Source of the DNA: Paraburkholderia sp. ZP32-5 | GTDB taxonomy: Bacteria; Pseudomonadota; Gammaproteobacteria; Burkholderiales; Burkholderiaceae | Reading direction: 5' to 3' | Length of the DNA: 64,000 bases | Assembly: GCF_021390495.1 (NCBI RefSeq) | Contig: NZ_JAJEJP010000002.1 | Span: 2,976,001 to 3,040,000, forward strand | Made by a program: the position numbers and the translations under genes | Shown: positions 36,214 to 44,602 of the stretch, in pieces | How positions within the stretch are numbered: the first letter of the stretch is position 1 | Layout: each line of letters opens with the position of its first letter | Notes under the pieces: model-generated | The model's input: only the letters and a program-made list of their open reading frames with translations | The model's database searches: none | What the model was told of the DNA's origin: nothing

Positions 36214-37209
36214 ATGAGAAAAACCTATAGAGCGATAAATCGGGTTGTTCTCGCAAATCGGAAGAATCTTGCGATGGACGGTCGGCATCAGATGCGAGTA
36301 ACGTTGTTTCGGCCTTCCGGCATTTATCCGAAAGTGAGGATAAGTACGCGCCACAGCGCGTTCTGGGCCGACGAAAATCTGACGTTCATGGTAGCTCGCT
36401 GTACAGAGTGGCCGGATCATTTGCCGTACAGTGATGTCATGTGGCTCGATCCAGAAGAGATTCGCCTGCTTGGATCACTGATGATGACGGAACGTTTCGA
36501 CGGCGGGCAACGGTGTACATTTCGCCTTCTTCCTCGCTGTCATGCATATATTGATGGCGGCATTGACCTGGAGAAGGCTGGCACCCTCGTCCAGATCAAG
36601 AAATCACTGTTTGAAACGCGGGGCCATGTGGATTGGCGAGGGCTACAAGATGCCTGGGCTGCGATCGGAGAGACCAAATTTCAGTGTTTTCCAAGCGATT
36701 GGCTGCAAATGGAGCTTCAGCCTCCCTTCTGGAACAGAATTTCCCTCCGCAATTTGGTGCTTCTTCGCGGAATTTATGCGCTTATCAAGGCAGATATGCT
36801 CGCACTCGAATACGAGTTTCGAGAGGAAGCTACGATCAACACTTTCATAGCATTGGACGCATCCTTCGAACTTGTACTGCGGCATTTGAAACAATCTGGA
36901 GTTCCTTCGCCGAGTTCTCGTGATGCGGGTACTTGGCTTTATCGAACTTTCGATGAACCATTAGGTTTAAGCTACGGCGAAAATGCGCGCTACTTCGAGG
37001 AATTCTACAACCAACGGATTCAGACGCTGCACCCGGGTAGTCGTTTGGGCGACATGCCATTTGCGCCGCTCGCGTGGGACGACTACAGCCATTTGCGAAG
37101 TGTGCTGCCTGGCATACTCGGCTTTCTCTTAACAGGTCAGCATACCCCCGAGTTTTTGGAGCTTTTCCAAGAAGCTAACAGGCGCGCAGGACAATCCTCA
37201 GTCCGATAG
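36214..37209 (+). CDS. Orphan protein with a C-terminal HEPN-like motif
   Basis: A 331-residue cytosolic-looking protein; AAGGGA precedes the ATG at 36214, and an ATG at 36274 is an alternative. The N-terminal two thirds match nothing I know. In the C-terminal third, two helices (TINTFIALDASFELVLRHLK) precede EEFYNQRIQTLHPGSRLGDM, which contains R268-x4-H273, and then LAWDDYSHLRSVLPGILGFL. This order, an Rx4-6H motif followed by a (D)Dxxx(L)R helix, is the pattern of HEPN domains of the Apea/ribonuclease type found in toxins and phage-defence proteins. The usual RN is QR here, so RNase activity is uncertain. DNA is visibly less GC-rich than flanking metabolic regions. Confidence 0.6.
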   Translation: MRKTYRAINRVVLANRKNLAMDGRHQMRVTLFRPSGIYPKVRISTRHSAFWADENLTFMVARCTEWPDHLPYSDVMWLDPEEIRLLGSLMMTERFDGGQRCTFRLLPRCHAYIDGGIDLEKAGTLVQIKKSLFETRGHVDWRGLQDAWAAIGETKFQCFPSDWLQMELQPPFWNRISLRNLVLLRGIYALIKADMLALEYEFREEATINTFIALDASFELVLRHLKQSGVPSPSSRDAGTWLYRTFDEPLGLSYGENARYFEEFYNQRIQTLHPGSRLGDMPFAPLAWDDYSHLRSVLPGILGFLLTGQHTPEFLELFQEANRRAGQSSVR

Positions 37210-37590
37210 CCATCCCGGCGGTACAACTAGACTTTCCAATGGATGTTTTGACGCCAGAAGTGGCCTTTAAAGTGTTGCGGGCTATTTGACAGTTATTCGA
37301 TGCGTCGCCAATAGATTGAGACGGCCGCTCCGTTTCGCAAGCGGTCCTTCGATCACCGCAAGCCGGCGTCGCATCCCTGCTCACAGTCCGGGGTAGCGGT
37401 GTGTGCCGGGTGACGCCAAGGCCCCGCCATTTTCGATGAATGTGTCGAGGGCCGCTGACGACGACAGAAGATTACGAGTCAATCTCTGAGGCACTACGGG
37501 AAATGGACGCGTTTGGTGACTTGCTCGGTCGAAAACGAGTTGCGTATACTCACAAGCGCTGCGGAAAATGGGACCTGTTCAATATTCAAC
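37210..37590. other. Intergenic stretch
   Basis: Overlapping short frames exist but none has a good start context or family resemblance. No RNA or repeat recognised. Confidence 0.4.
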
Positions 37591-37800
37591 ATGCATATCG
37601 ATCCGAAAGCACACAAAAAAGGCATTGTCATTGCGTCAGCGCTGATGGCGATCAATGGAGTTGTCCGTTATTGGCCGCAACATCAATCGTTATTCAATTT
37701 CGTACTTTCGACGTGCGTCATGGCGATTCTTGGCGGTCTGCTCTGGGGAAGCGTCGGAGCATGGATTTATACCAAATTCTGGCTGCCGCCAAGAAAATGA
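37591..37800 (+). CDS. Possible small two-helix membrane protein
   Basis: A 69-residue frame beginning MHIDPKAHKKGIVIASALMA. It has two hydrophobic segments (about 11-28 and 35-62, ending VGAWIYTKFW) and a short basic tail. The composition is convincing for an inner-membrane miniprotein, but the start has no clear ribosome binding site and another frame overlaps it. Function unknown. Confidence 0.42.
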   Translation: MHIDPKAHKKGIVIASALMAINGVVRYWPQHQSLFNFVLSTCVMAILGGLLWGSVGAWIYTKFWLPPRK

Positions 37801-38009
37801 AGTGGATGTTTAAGATATGAGCGCGTGTCCTCCTCAAATCATCGATAGACCCGGTAAGCTTTATCCCCTGACACCGAATACAGCGTAGGCGTAATGCTGC
37901 GGAAGGCAAAAGTGCGGCGCGTCACATTAGCGGGTTTGGCAATATTGTGTGCATGTCGAGCGGGACGCGTGTGTCGCAATACCTGATCTAATCGCACACG
38001 AGGAATGTC

Positions 38010-38759
38010 ATGTTTAAGAAGCTACGGGAGTCGTTCACGACTCCGCCGGTGACCCTGCATCCTCACGCGTTCGTTGAGGCATCAATTGCCATCGATCGTT
38101 TTTGGACAAGTAATCGTGATATCACAAAGGACTTCAATCAAAACTATATCGATCACTATAGAAATGAGTGGGCCGTGGTCATCTTGCAAATTTTGCAGCA
38201 GAAAAGTGCATTGGAAATGATCAGAAATAGATTGATTCCACTGATGTTCGAATTTGGGCGGTTACAGGTACTGGTGATGGATGCACCACCGCTTAACGAT
38301 CAGAGTGGCTTCAGAGGTTGGCTGGGCATTACTGGCGAACTGAAGCAAAACCTAGCGCTTTTGGCCGAGAGTGAGGAGGGCCTTAGGCAATGGCTTTGCA
38401 GTGTCCGACCACACATGACGTTGACCGAAAAGTGGAATTGTGTACTGTTTCGATATAGAACACTGTGGGCCGAGATAGAAATCCTAAATGCTGTGCGCAA
38501 GCCACTTGGTGACGTTCACCCGGATATTGGTGCTGACTGGTATTGGCCGCTACTTTGTGTGAATTGCGCATATCACGAGCTGAATTTCCGCGCAAACGGT
38601 GGATTACCGATGTCATTGAATCCTGATGCGAATGCGGCGCTTGAGACAATGCGCATCTTCCTTGAATTGAAAGACTTCGTCGTGTCAGGCTCAAAGTTCC
38701 CTGACTTGGAATGGGAGCGGAAACACAATGTGAAGCTTCCGCGCAGAATGACTAGTTGA
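38010..38759 (+). CDS. Hypothetical protein, orphan, AT-rich
   Basis: A 249-residue protein with a strong GAGGAAT ahead of the ATG. It is helical, rich in Trp and aromatic residues, without signal peptide or membrane segment. Segments such as YIDHYRNEWAVVILQILQQK and GLRQWLCSVRPHMTL show no family I recognise. Codon use is clearly more AT-tolerant than in the sugar operon, which suggests horizontal acquisition. It lies between the HEPN-motif gene and the nuclease-like gene on the same strand but is separated from each by several hundred bases. Confidence 0.68.
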   Translation: MFKKLRESFTTPPVTLHPHAFVEASIAIDRFWTSNRDITKDFNQNYIDHYRNEWAVVILQILQQKSALEMIRNRLIPLMFEFGRLQVLVMDAPPLNDQSGFRGWLGITGELKQNLALLAESEEGLRQWLCSVRPHMTLTEKWNCVLFRYRTLWAEIEILNAVRKPLGDVHPDIGADWYWPLLCVNCAYHELNFRANGGLPMSLNPDANAALETMRIFLELKDFVVSGSKFPDLEWERKHNVKLPRRMTS

Positions 38760-39139
38760 ACTTAAACGCTGGTTTTGGGCACAGTGGATTGCCGCACGCG
38801 TTTGTGCTCGCCCAATCGATGCGGACACCGCGACGGAAAGGCCATTGCACCTTTGAAAGCCGCCGTCGGGCCGTGCGGTACAGGACGGCCGAGTTGAGTC
38901 GTGTCGGGACGACGGCATCAGGCAGAGATCGGCAGAAGAGTCTCTCGTTGCTTCGATCAATTGGACATTCGAGCGACCACTTCGCATCCGTCAACGGCCG
39001 TTTGAGGCCTGTGATCCACGTTGAATCGTCGGCCAATCCGTCATTGAGGTGACGACTCGATGAGGCTGATACGTTAAGCTGTCGCGCCGATCGCGGAACA
39101 TCACCGTGCTCTGCACTAAGCGTTGTTCAAGGAGGATAT
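38760..39139. other. Intergenic stretch before the nuclease-like gene
   Basis: Short frames on both strands (for example 38756-39052) look like chance reading frames. The only supported element is the ribosome binding site AAGGAGG at 39129-39135 for the next gene. Confidence 0.45.
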
Positions 39140-41155
39140 TTGGACCTAACCTTGTTTAAAGCACTTGTTGATTCATGCCCCACCCCGTCGGCACCGGATC
39201 TGGCGAAGCTGAAAGCTAACGAATCTCTTGCAGAAATACGGGGCTGTTTTCGAGTCGAAGACAGCGACAAAGCGCGCATGGATGTCCGTGGATTCATTGC
39301 TGACCTCGGATTTCGCTTCATGTGCGACCAATCCTCTCCGGATCCCTACCGCGATGTCGCACTTGCGCTCCAGGACGCGCTCAAAGAGCGTGGGAACTCG
39401 GTAGAGCCGACGAGCAATTGGACCTACGCGGTCCAACTCGCCTTCACGCACGCAGCTAGATTCCGCACGGGCCTATCCGCCGACCAACAGTGGATTGCGG
39501 ATACACGGATAACTTCCCTCTCCAAGGCGATTCGCGGTTTGAGGGGGCTTGGTTATCAGATCGACCTGCCGGCCAGCGGTGGCGTAAATGTCCCGGATTC
39601 GGAGGTGCAACGATTGGCGGACGAGATAGCCGGTTTGTCCGCCTCTTTGGGGCGCGCGTTGGCATTCAGTGCAGCCGGCGCAATGGGACCCCACTACAGT
39701 AAGATGACGGGTCGATTCAGACTCGGGCGCGCCGGGAAGACAACACAGATCGATGCACCACCGGAAAGGCCGCTTGCCTATCTTTACCAATTGGGCCTTC
39801 GCTATTTCGCGCATCAGCCGACTGCCTCCAAACCAAAAGAAACACTTGCCCGACTCGTCGACCTCGTGACATGGGCAACGGCATTGCTTGACTTGTCCGT
39901 AAGTAGCTTCGAGTTGATATTCGCACGACCGTCGGACATCGTAGGCATCATGCAGAAGTCGGCGGTCTACGATTCCGTCTTTCTGGTGGCTCAAGCGAAG
40001 CCGTCGCATGCCCGCGAATACATTCAATGGATTATGTCTCAGGAGCCGCTCGCCAAGCTGGAAGACAAGCGTGGGAGAACGGCTGATCAGATTCTTGCGG
40101 TCGCCCAGAGAATGTTACGTGCTTGTGAGCGAGTTGCGCCGCATGACTTCTCCATATTTGCCGTGCAAGATGCAGCGTTCGCTTCGAATCTCGATCTCAA
40201 ACCGGCAGCAGAATTGCTATGCGAGGTATTCTGTCACCCACAAGATGTCAACCGAAAACTCGCATATCCACCGAGTGATAACGACATAGACGCGGCTTTC
40301 CGGCCTCTCGTCGCCGACGGCCAAGCTTTCGTGATGCAGCCACCACCCATGGCGTCGAGAGCCATTGCGAACGCAGCACTCGACTGGTGCAAGAACAACT
40401 GGCCGAACAAGCGGTTTGACGACGAAGCGATGGGACCACTGTTCGAGCGATTTGTGCGTGCCAAGATGGAAGAGCGCGGCGTCACCGTGCTGCACGGCGA
40501 GTACAAAGCCGGGCAGTCGAGTGGCGAATGCGATGCAGTTGTGGAAACGACGACGCTAATTTGCTTCTTCGAATTGAAGAGCAAGATGTTTACTAGGGCA
40601 GCACGCGCGGGCAATGATGTCACCGCTTTAGGAGACCTTGCTCAGGCTCTGGTCCGGCCACAAGCTCAGGCCATGGAGAGGCACGCTGTTCTTCAAGAAC
40701 ACGGTGCGATATCGCTGGAAGGCGATTCATCGAAATCAACGATTGAGCTGAACGGTCGAGAAGTTCTCAAAGTTTCGATAACGCGCGGCGAGCTTGGAAG
40801 TCTGCACGATCGACCGTTCCTGCAGCACTTCTTGCGAGCAGGATGCGTTGCAACATTTAATACTTTGGATCCAAAGCAGCAGAGCAAGCTAAATGACTTA
40901 CATGTGTGGTTCGAAAAATTGAGAAGAGCCGCGACGCGGGCAGGTGACGGTGATTTCTATGAGAAAACGCCTTTTTCCAAATCGTGGAGCATCTCAATCT
41001 ATCAGCTACTCCTTCTGCTTGAACGCACAGCGAGCAACGAAACCTTCGGTCAGGAGTTCTTGCGGACGAGGCTGATGATTACGCCGACGCGGGACTTCTA
41101 CACCGAATATGAGTACAAACTCCAACTGGACCAGTTGAAGGAAGCGAATCAGTGA
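39140..41155 (+). CDS. Orphan protein with PD-(D/E)XK nuclease-like core
   Basis: A 671-residue cytosolic protein from a TTG start at 39140, four bases after AAGGAGG; no ATG with comparable support lies nearby. The N-terminal 400 residues are helical and unrecognised. From about residue 430 the text fits a PD-(D/E)XK nuclease: FERFVRAKMEERG (Glu436) in the first helix, then GECDAVVE (Asp465) and, on the next strand, CFFELKSK (Glu478, Lys480), i.e. D-x12-ExK. After this come further helices. The fold is shared by restriction enzymes, Mrr-like and anti-phage nucleases. No methylase or helicase is adjacent. An IS30 element lies about 140 bases downstream. Nuclease function is inferred from motif geometry only. 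Confidence 0.68.
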   Translation: MDLTLFKALVDSCPTPSAPDLAKLKANESLAEIRGCFRVEDSDKARMDVRGFIADLGFRFMCDQSSPDPYRDVALALQDALKERGNSVEPTSNWTYAVQLAFTHAARFRTGLSADQQWIADTRITSLSKAIRGLRGLGYQIDLPASGGVNVPDSEVQRLADEIAGLSASLGRALAFSAAGAMGPHYSKMTGRFRLGRAGKTTQIDAPPERPLAYLYQLGLRYFAHQPTASKPKETLARLVDLVTWATALLDLSVSSFELIFARPSDIVGIMQKSAVYDSVFLVAQAKPSHAREYIQWIMSQEPLAKLEDKRGRTADQILAVAQRMLRACERVAPHDFSIFAVQDAAFASNLDLKPAAELLCEVFCHPQDVNRKLAYPPSDNDIDAAFRPLVADGQAFVMQPPPMASRAIANAALDWCKNNWPNKRFDDEAMGPLFERFVRAKMEERGVTVLHGEYKAGQSSGECDAVVETTTLICFFELKSKMFTRAARAGNDVTALGDLAQALVRPQAQAMERHAVLQEHGAISLEGDSSKSTIELNGREVLKVSITRGELGSLHDRPFLQHFLRAGCVATFNTLDPKQQSKLNDLHVWFEKLRRAATRAGDGDFYEKTPFSKSWSISIYQLLLLLERTASNETFGQEFLRTRLMITPTRDFYTEYEYKLQLDQLKEANQ

Positions 41156-41293
41156 CCGTCACTGTAGTGAAGAGGCGCCCCCCCTCGCGACGATCAGGCA
41201 ACTAAATGTCCCAGTGGTGGGCAAGATAGTGACCGCGTATGTGACATTGATGCGCTGCACAGATCTGATATCTCGACCGACCGAAAAGGGTGA

Positions 41294-41316
41294 CGGATTC
41301 AACCGGTCGATGCAAC
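41294..41316. repeat. Left terminal inverted repeat of the IS30 element
   Basis: Twenty-three bases identical to the reverse complement of 42495-42517. Confidence 0.85.
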
Positions 41317-41351
41317 ACCTAGAATCTGCGTGAGCAGCGGAGGAGTTGCAA

Positions 41352-42512
41352 ATGAAACAGCGACCGAGAATTTATTACTCCGAGACCCAGAAAGCGCTGA
41401 TGTGGGACCGATGGCGCAAGGGCGATACGATTCATCAGATTGCCAAACTGTTTGATCGGGGCCATTCTTCGATTCAGCGAATACTATCGGAGAACGGTGG
41501 CATCCAGCCGCCGCAAAGGCACCGTGCGCCACAGGCATTGACGCTCGCGGAGCGCGAGGAGATTTCCCGTTCACTGGTGTCCGGATTGTCGATCCGGTCA
41601 ATAGCAGCCAGGCTGGGACGCGCCCCTTCCACTATAAGTCGTGAGTTGCAGCGCAACGGGGGCAGCCAGGGCTATCGGGCAAGCCAGGCGGATGCGATCG
41701 CGTGGCAGCGGGCACGACGGCCGAAGGTTTGCAAACTTATGCGAAACCAGACGCTGGCGCGAGTTGTCGCTGCAAAGCTGAAGTTGCAGTGGTCCCCTGA
41801 GCAGATTGCCGGTTGGCTCAGGCATGCTTATGCGGTCAACAAGGACTATCTGGTGTCGCACGAGACAATCTACCGGAGCCTCTATATTCAAGCTCGTGGT
41901 GCCCTGAAAAAAGAACTGCTTGAGCACTTGCGACGCTTTCGAACCATGCGCCGATCCCGTCATCACACACTGAAAACTGAGGGTCGCACGAACATTCGCG
42001 ACGCCGTGTCGATCAGTGAACGCCCCGCGACGGCGGAGGATCGCGCAATACCTGGGCACTGGGAAGGTGACTTGCTGTATGGCAACGCGACGAGCCAGAT
42101 TGCAACTCTCGTCGAACGTCAAAGTCGATTCGTGATGCTGGTAAAAGTGCCCAGCAAGGATTCTGCGGCTGTGGTCGACGCGCTGATACGACACGCCAGC
42201 AAACTCCCGAGAGAACTCTATAGATCGCTGACGTGGGACAGGGGATCGGAAATGGCGGAGCACCACCGCTTTAGCGTTGCAACCGACATTGAGGTCTATT
42301 TCTGCGACCCACATCATCCCTGGCAACGCGGTTCGAACGAAAATACGAATGGGCTTCTGAGGCAATACTTCCCCAAGGGTACTGATCTGTCTGCTTACTC
42401 ACAGGCCGGACTGGATGCCGTCGCCAGGCGGCTCAACGAACGTCCCCGAAAAACACTAGACTTCGATACGCCGGCTGAGCGATTTAACCAAATCGTTGCA
42501 TCGACCGGTTGA
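41352..42512 (+). CDS. IS30-family transposase
   Basis: A 386-residue DDE transposase. The N-terminal part has two helix-turn-helix regions (KGDTIHQIAKLFDRGHSSIQ and SGLSIRSIAARLGRAPSTIS, the latter followed by RELQRNGG). The catalytic residues are in HWEGDLLYG (first Asp), TWDRGSEM (second Asp) and NENTNGLLRQYFPKG (Glu), all characteristic of IS30. GGAGGAG precedes the ATG at 41352. The frame is undamaged for its full expected length and ends within the right terminal repeat. Confidence 0.96.
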   Translation: MKQRPRIYYSETQKALMWDRWRKGDTIHQIAKLFDRGHSSIQRILSENGGIQPPQRHRAPQALTLAEREEISRSLVSGLSIRSIAARLGRAPSTISRELQRNGGSQGYRASQADAIAWQRARRPKVCKLMRNQTLARVVAAKLKLQWSPEQIAGWLRHAYAVNKDYLVSHETIYRSLYIQARGALKKELLEHLRRFRTMRRSRHHTLKTEGRTNIRDAVSISERPATAEDRAIPGHWEGDLLYGNATSQIATLVERQSRFVMLVKVPSKDSAAVVDALIRHASKLPRELYRSLTWDRGSEMAEHHRFSVATDIEVYFCDPHHPWQRGSNENTNGLLRQYFPKGTDLSAYSQAGLDAVARRLNERPRKTLDFDTPAERFNQIVASTG

Positions 42513-42517
42513 ATCCG
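42495..42517. repeat. Right terminal inverted repeat of the IS30 element
   Basis: Contains the last codons and the TGA stop of the transposase. A near copy occurs alone at 20995-21017. Confidence 0.85.
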
Positions 42518-42737
42518 CCGTTGACTCCAGTCTTCCGACTTCCCTGCGAGCGGCCACCTATCAGCCCGTTATCGGCTAGAGCACCAACGATTGCGACAAC
42601 GGCGACTCACCCACCTACCAACTTGCGCATCAATTCAGCCCAGTGTCCGAGGTGCTCTTCGCCCACCGCACCCTTATCCAATCGGCCAAAATCTCAACAT
42701 TTGGCCCAATAAGTCAAATGTGAGATAACCGCTGCCG

Positions 42738-42743
42738 TATAAT
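42738..42743 (+). promoter_or_regulatory. Perfect TATAAT -10 box ahead of the structured leader
   Basis: TATAAT at 42738-42743, about seven bases before the first hairpin of the leader. No good -35 box is seen at the normal spacing. Confidence 0.55.
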
Positions 42744-42749
42744 TACTAA

Positions 42750-42930
42750 GTCGTCGGGAGACACCCAGCGACTAGGTTTGACAGCCTAATTGTTACGTCC
42801 GCACACCCGCCAAGGCGGGAGTGCGTTTACCTCTGCACGTCTATATTCAATGGGCGGGCCTTGGTAGGGGAGCCGCAAGGCTCGCCGGCTTGACGTAACA
42901 CCGGTCTGTCAACCCTACTTCGTGCCCGCT
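42750..42930 (+). ncRNA. C4/CI-antisense-RNA-like structured leader
   Basis: Begins with a GTCG...CGAC hairpin (42751-42772), then GGTTTGACAG at 42775-42784 and GTTACGTC at 42792-42799. Both have downstream partners: GACGTAAC at 42892-42899 and CTGTCAACC at 42906-42914. Between them lie a GC-rich hairpin (GCAC-CCCGCC/GGCGGG-GTGC, 42801-42824) and GAGCC-GCAA-GGCTC (42870-42883). The order of a short 5' RNA with TGACAGCC, followed by complementary targets in the same leader, is that of the C4/CI antisense RNAs of P1- and P4-type phages. In those phages this RNA pairs with the leader to shut down transcription. Recognition is from memory of the motif, not a covariance search. Confidence 0.5.
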
Positions 42931-42993
42931 CACCCCTTTCCCCAAAAGCGAGTGACCAGGCGATCCAGGAAGCAACAGGGAGAAGATCGCACC

Positions 42994-43422
42994 ATGACCA
43001 GGTCCGTCAAAAATCAACCGGCTTCGCGTCCCGCCGTCGACGCACTCCAGTACGAAAAGCTTGCCCTTTCCGCATTCGACTTATGCGACCGACAGGTAAG
43101 CCAACTGGAGACTTTGATCACCCTCGCATCGTCGATATGTAATAACCGTGCGATAACACGCGACGAAAGACGCCAGCGTCAGACGTTGCTCGAATTACTT
43201 CTAGACACCGCAGAGCAATATCAACAGGAACTCGAATGCGAGCGCGAGCTTTTTCAGGTGATCGCTCTCGACGCAAAGGGCGTCCCACACAGCCGCATCA
43301 CCGCGCGCCATGCAGCGAAGCTGCTTGCCGAGGCATCGCAACGCGCGAGAGCACAGCAAACGGAAGTGCCTGTCTCCAGCGCAAAAGCCACTGACACGGT
43401 GACCTCGAACACCGTGCAGTAA
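42994..43422 (+). CDS. Small hypothetical protein downstream of C4-like leader
   Basis: A 142-residue protein. The ATG at 42994 follows GGGAGAAG; an upstream start at 42922 would read through the end of the leader and is unlikely. The centre is a long charged helix (ITRDERRQRQTLLELLLDTA, YQQELECERELFQ), probably a coiled coil, and the C-terminus is Thr/Ser/Val-rich. Two short Cys-containing helices precede it. It resembles no enzyme. Its position directly after a phage-type regulatory leader suggests a prophage or satellite origin, with expression controlled by that leader. Confidence 0.65.
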   Translation: MTRSVKNQPASRPAVDALQYEKLALSAFDLCDRQVSQLETLITLASSICNNRAITRDERRQRQTLLELLLDTAEQYQQELECERELFQVIALDAKGVPHSRITARHAAKLLAEASQRARAQQTEVPVSSAKATDTVTSNTVQ

Positions 43423-43708
43423 CCGCTCGACGCGTCTTAGTCGGCGATCAAAACAGTCAAGCATAACCACTTCCGGAGCCATGGTCGGCCTAGCCGGCCA
43501 TCCCGGTATCGACGGTCAACGCCTCGACGGCAGCCCGTCAACCCAACGCATCTTTGCCGCATGCGAATGACCGTCCAGTCATCGTCGCAACTCTATCTCG
43601 GCTTTTACTCATAGAGCGTGTGCGGTTGATCGATAAAGGCAATCTGACATGGCAACTGAAGCGGCCACAACACTGCTTCTCCCCTTCAGCTTCTTCGAAT
43701 GCTGCAAT

Positions 43709-44149
43709 CTATTCTCCGTCACAGCAATTATTAGGACATCCGGGCGATAGCTCAATCTCGACACGTCTGATCGTTTCAGGCAATTCGACATAGTGAACTA
43801 AGGGACGATAGATTGCGCCGTGAATATCGTACTCAACCTGAGTAAGGCCAAATTGCATCAACATGGCCTTCGCTTTGTCAGCGCGTTGCAGCGCCAATTT
43901 TCCGGGTTCTCTTTCGTTTGCTTCAGCCAATCCTCTGACCGACAACACCTCTTGAATAGGATACTTCAGGCGCATATCGATAGCCCAGTTAGCCATCTTC
44001 AGAGTTTGATCGCTAGATATCTGGGTCGAATTCTTCTCGAAATACAGATCGATATTTTGACCAGGAAGGTTCCGAGCCGTGTCGCATGCTTGCGCGCTGA
44101 CGGATAGAGATAGCACCCCGATCGTTAGGGCGATCAATTTAATACCCAT
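43709..44149 (-). CDS. Secreted OmpA-like domain protein
   Basis: A 146-residue protein with a clean Sec signal peptide (MGIKLIALTIGVLSLSVSAQ followed by A). The mature domain has the OmpA C-terminal pattern: DLYFEKNSTQISSDQTLKMA for the first strand and helix, then VRGLAEANERE, LALQRADKAKAMLMQFG. The usual peptidoglycan-binding Asp/Arg pair is not clearly present. It ends in a Cys-rich tail (CPNNCCDGE). It starts 9 bases after the stop of the related upstream gene, so the two are surely cotranscribed. The role is unknown; envelope location is likely. Confidence 0.68.
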   Translation of the reverse strand: MGIKLIALTIGVLSLSVSAQACDTARNLPGQNIDLYFEKNSTQISSDQTLKMANWAIDMRLKYPIQEVLSVRGLAEANEREPGKLALQRADKAKAMLMQFGLTQVEYDIHGAIYRPLVHYVELPETIRRVEIELSPGCPNNCCDGE

Positions 44150-44158
44150 AGACGAACA

Positions 44159-44602
44159 TCACTTAACCGCCTTGCTGTTAGGCATCACGCGCGGGTCACT
44201 ACAAAGCCGCTCGCATCCGCCGTCACATATCGGGACAAGCGTTACCGCAATCTGATCGAGTGTTTCAACACCCTTGTCATCGATATCTGGTTCCTTGATG
44301 ATTCTCGTATCAAGCCAAATATTCCCCTCCTTCACACCAAGTTGGACCAGGTAGCTCTTGAGGATGGCTGCGCGAGCTACCGCTATAGCCTTCGCATCTC
44401 GCTCTTTTATATAACCTCCCGCGTAGACGATGCCTCTAATTTCGACATCCGGCCATTGCTTCGCAGCAAGCATCATATCGGCGATCTTCAGGCGATCAGA
44501 ATTTTGAGTTTCCGTTGAGTTGAGAGGCAAGCTACTCGTCATATCCTCGGAGACAGTACAGGCGCTGGCGTTGCCCACGCTCGCAACAAAGCAAAGCGCC
44601 AT
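44159..44602 (-). CDS. Second secreted OmpA-like domain protein
   Basis: A 147-residue protein with a short signal peptide (MALCFVASVGNASA). The only usable start I see is the ATG at 44602; the in-frame stop lies not far upstream. The mature part has KIADMMLAAKQWPDVEIRGI, VYAGGYIKERDAKAIAVARA and AILKSYLVQLGVKEGNIWLD, again the strand-helix order of an OmpA-like fold with the R(A)xxVxxxLxxxGV helix. Paired Cys near the end (CDGGCERLC) could be disulfides. First gene of a two-gene unit. Confidence 0.65.
   Translation of the reverse strand: MALCFVASVGNASACTVSEDMTSSLPLNSTETQNSDRLKIADMMLAAKQWPDVEIRGIVYAGGYIKERDAKAIAVARAAILKSYLVQLGVKEGNIWLDTRIIKEPDIDDKGVETLDQIAVTLVPICDGGCERLCSDPRVMPNSKAVK

Larger units (their letters stand above)
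41294..42517 (+). mobile_element. Complete IS30-family insertion sequence (about 1.22 kb)
   Basis: The ends are inverted repeats that match over 23 bases: 41294-41316 and 42495-42517, both reading CGGATTCAACCGGTCGATGC plus AAC from the outside inward. The single transposase gene lies between them and its TGA stop falls inside the right repeat. I cannot see a convincing target duplication in the flanks (TGA on the left, CCG on the right). The element looks intact and probably active or recently active. Confidence 0.85.

Noticed and set aside
38756..39052. A 98-codon plus-strand frame before the nuclease-like gene
   Set aside because: No ribosome binding site, Arg/Ser-rich text and no family similarity.
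43423..43708. Short frames between the C4-associated gene and the OmpA-like pair
   Set aside because: No start signals or family text; treated as intergenic.
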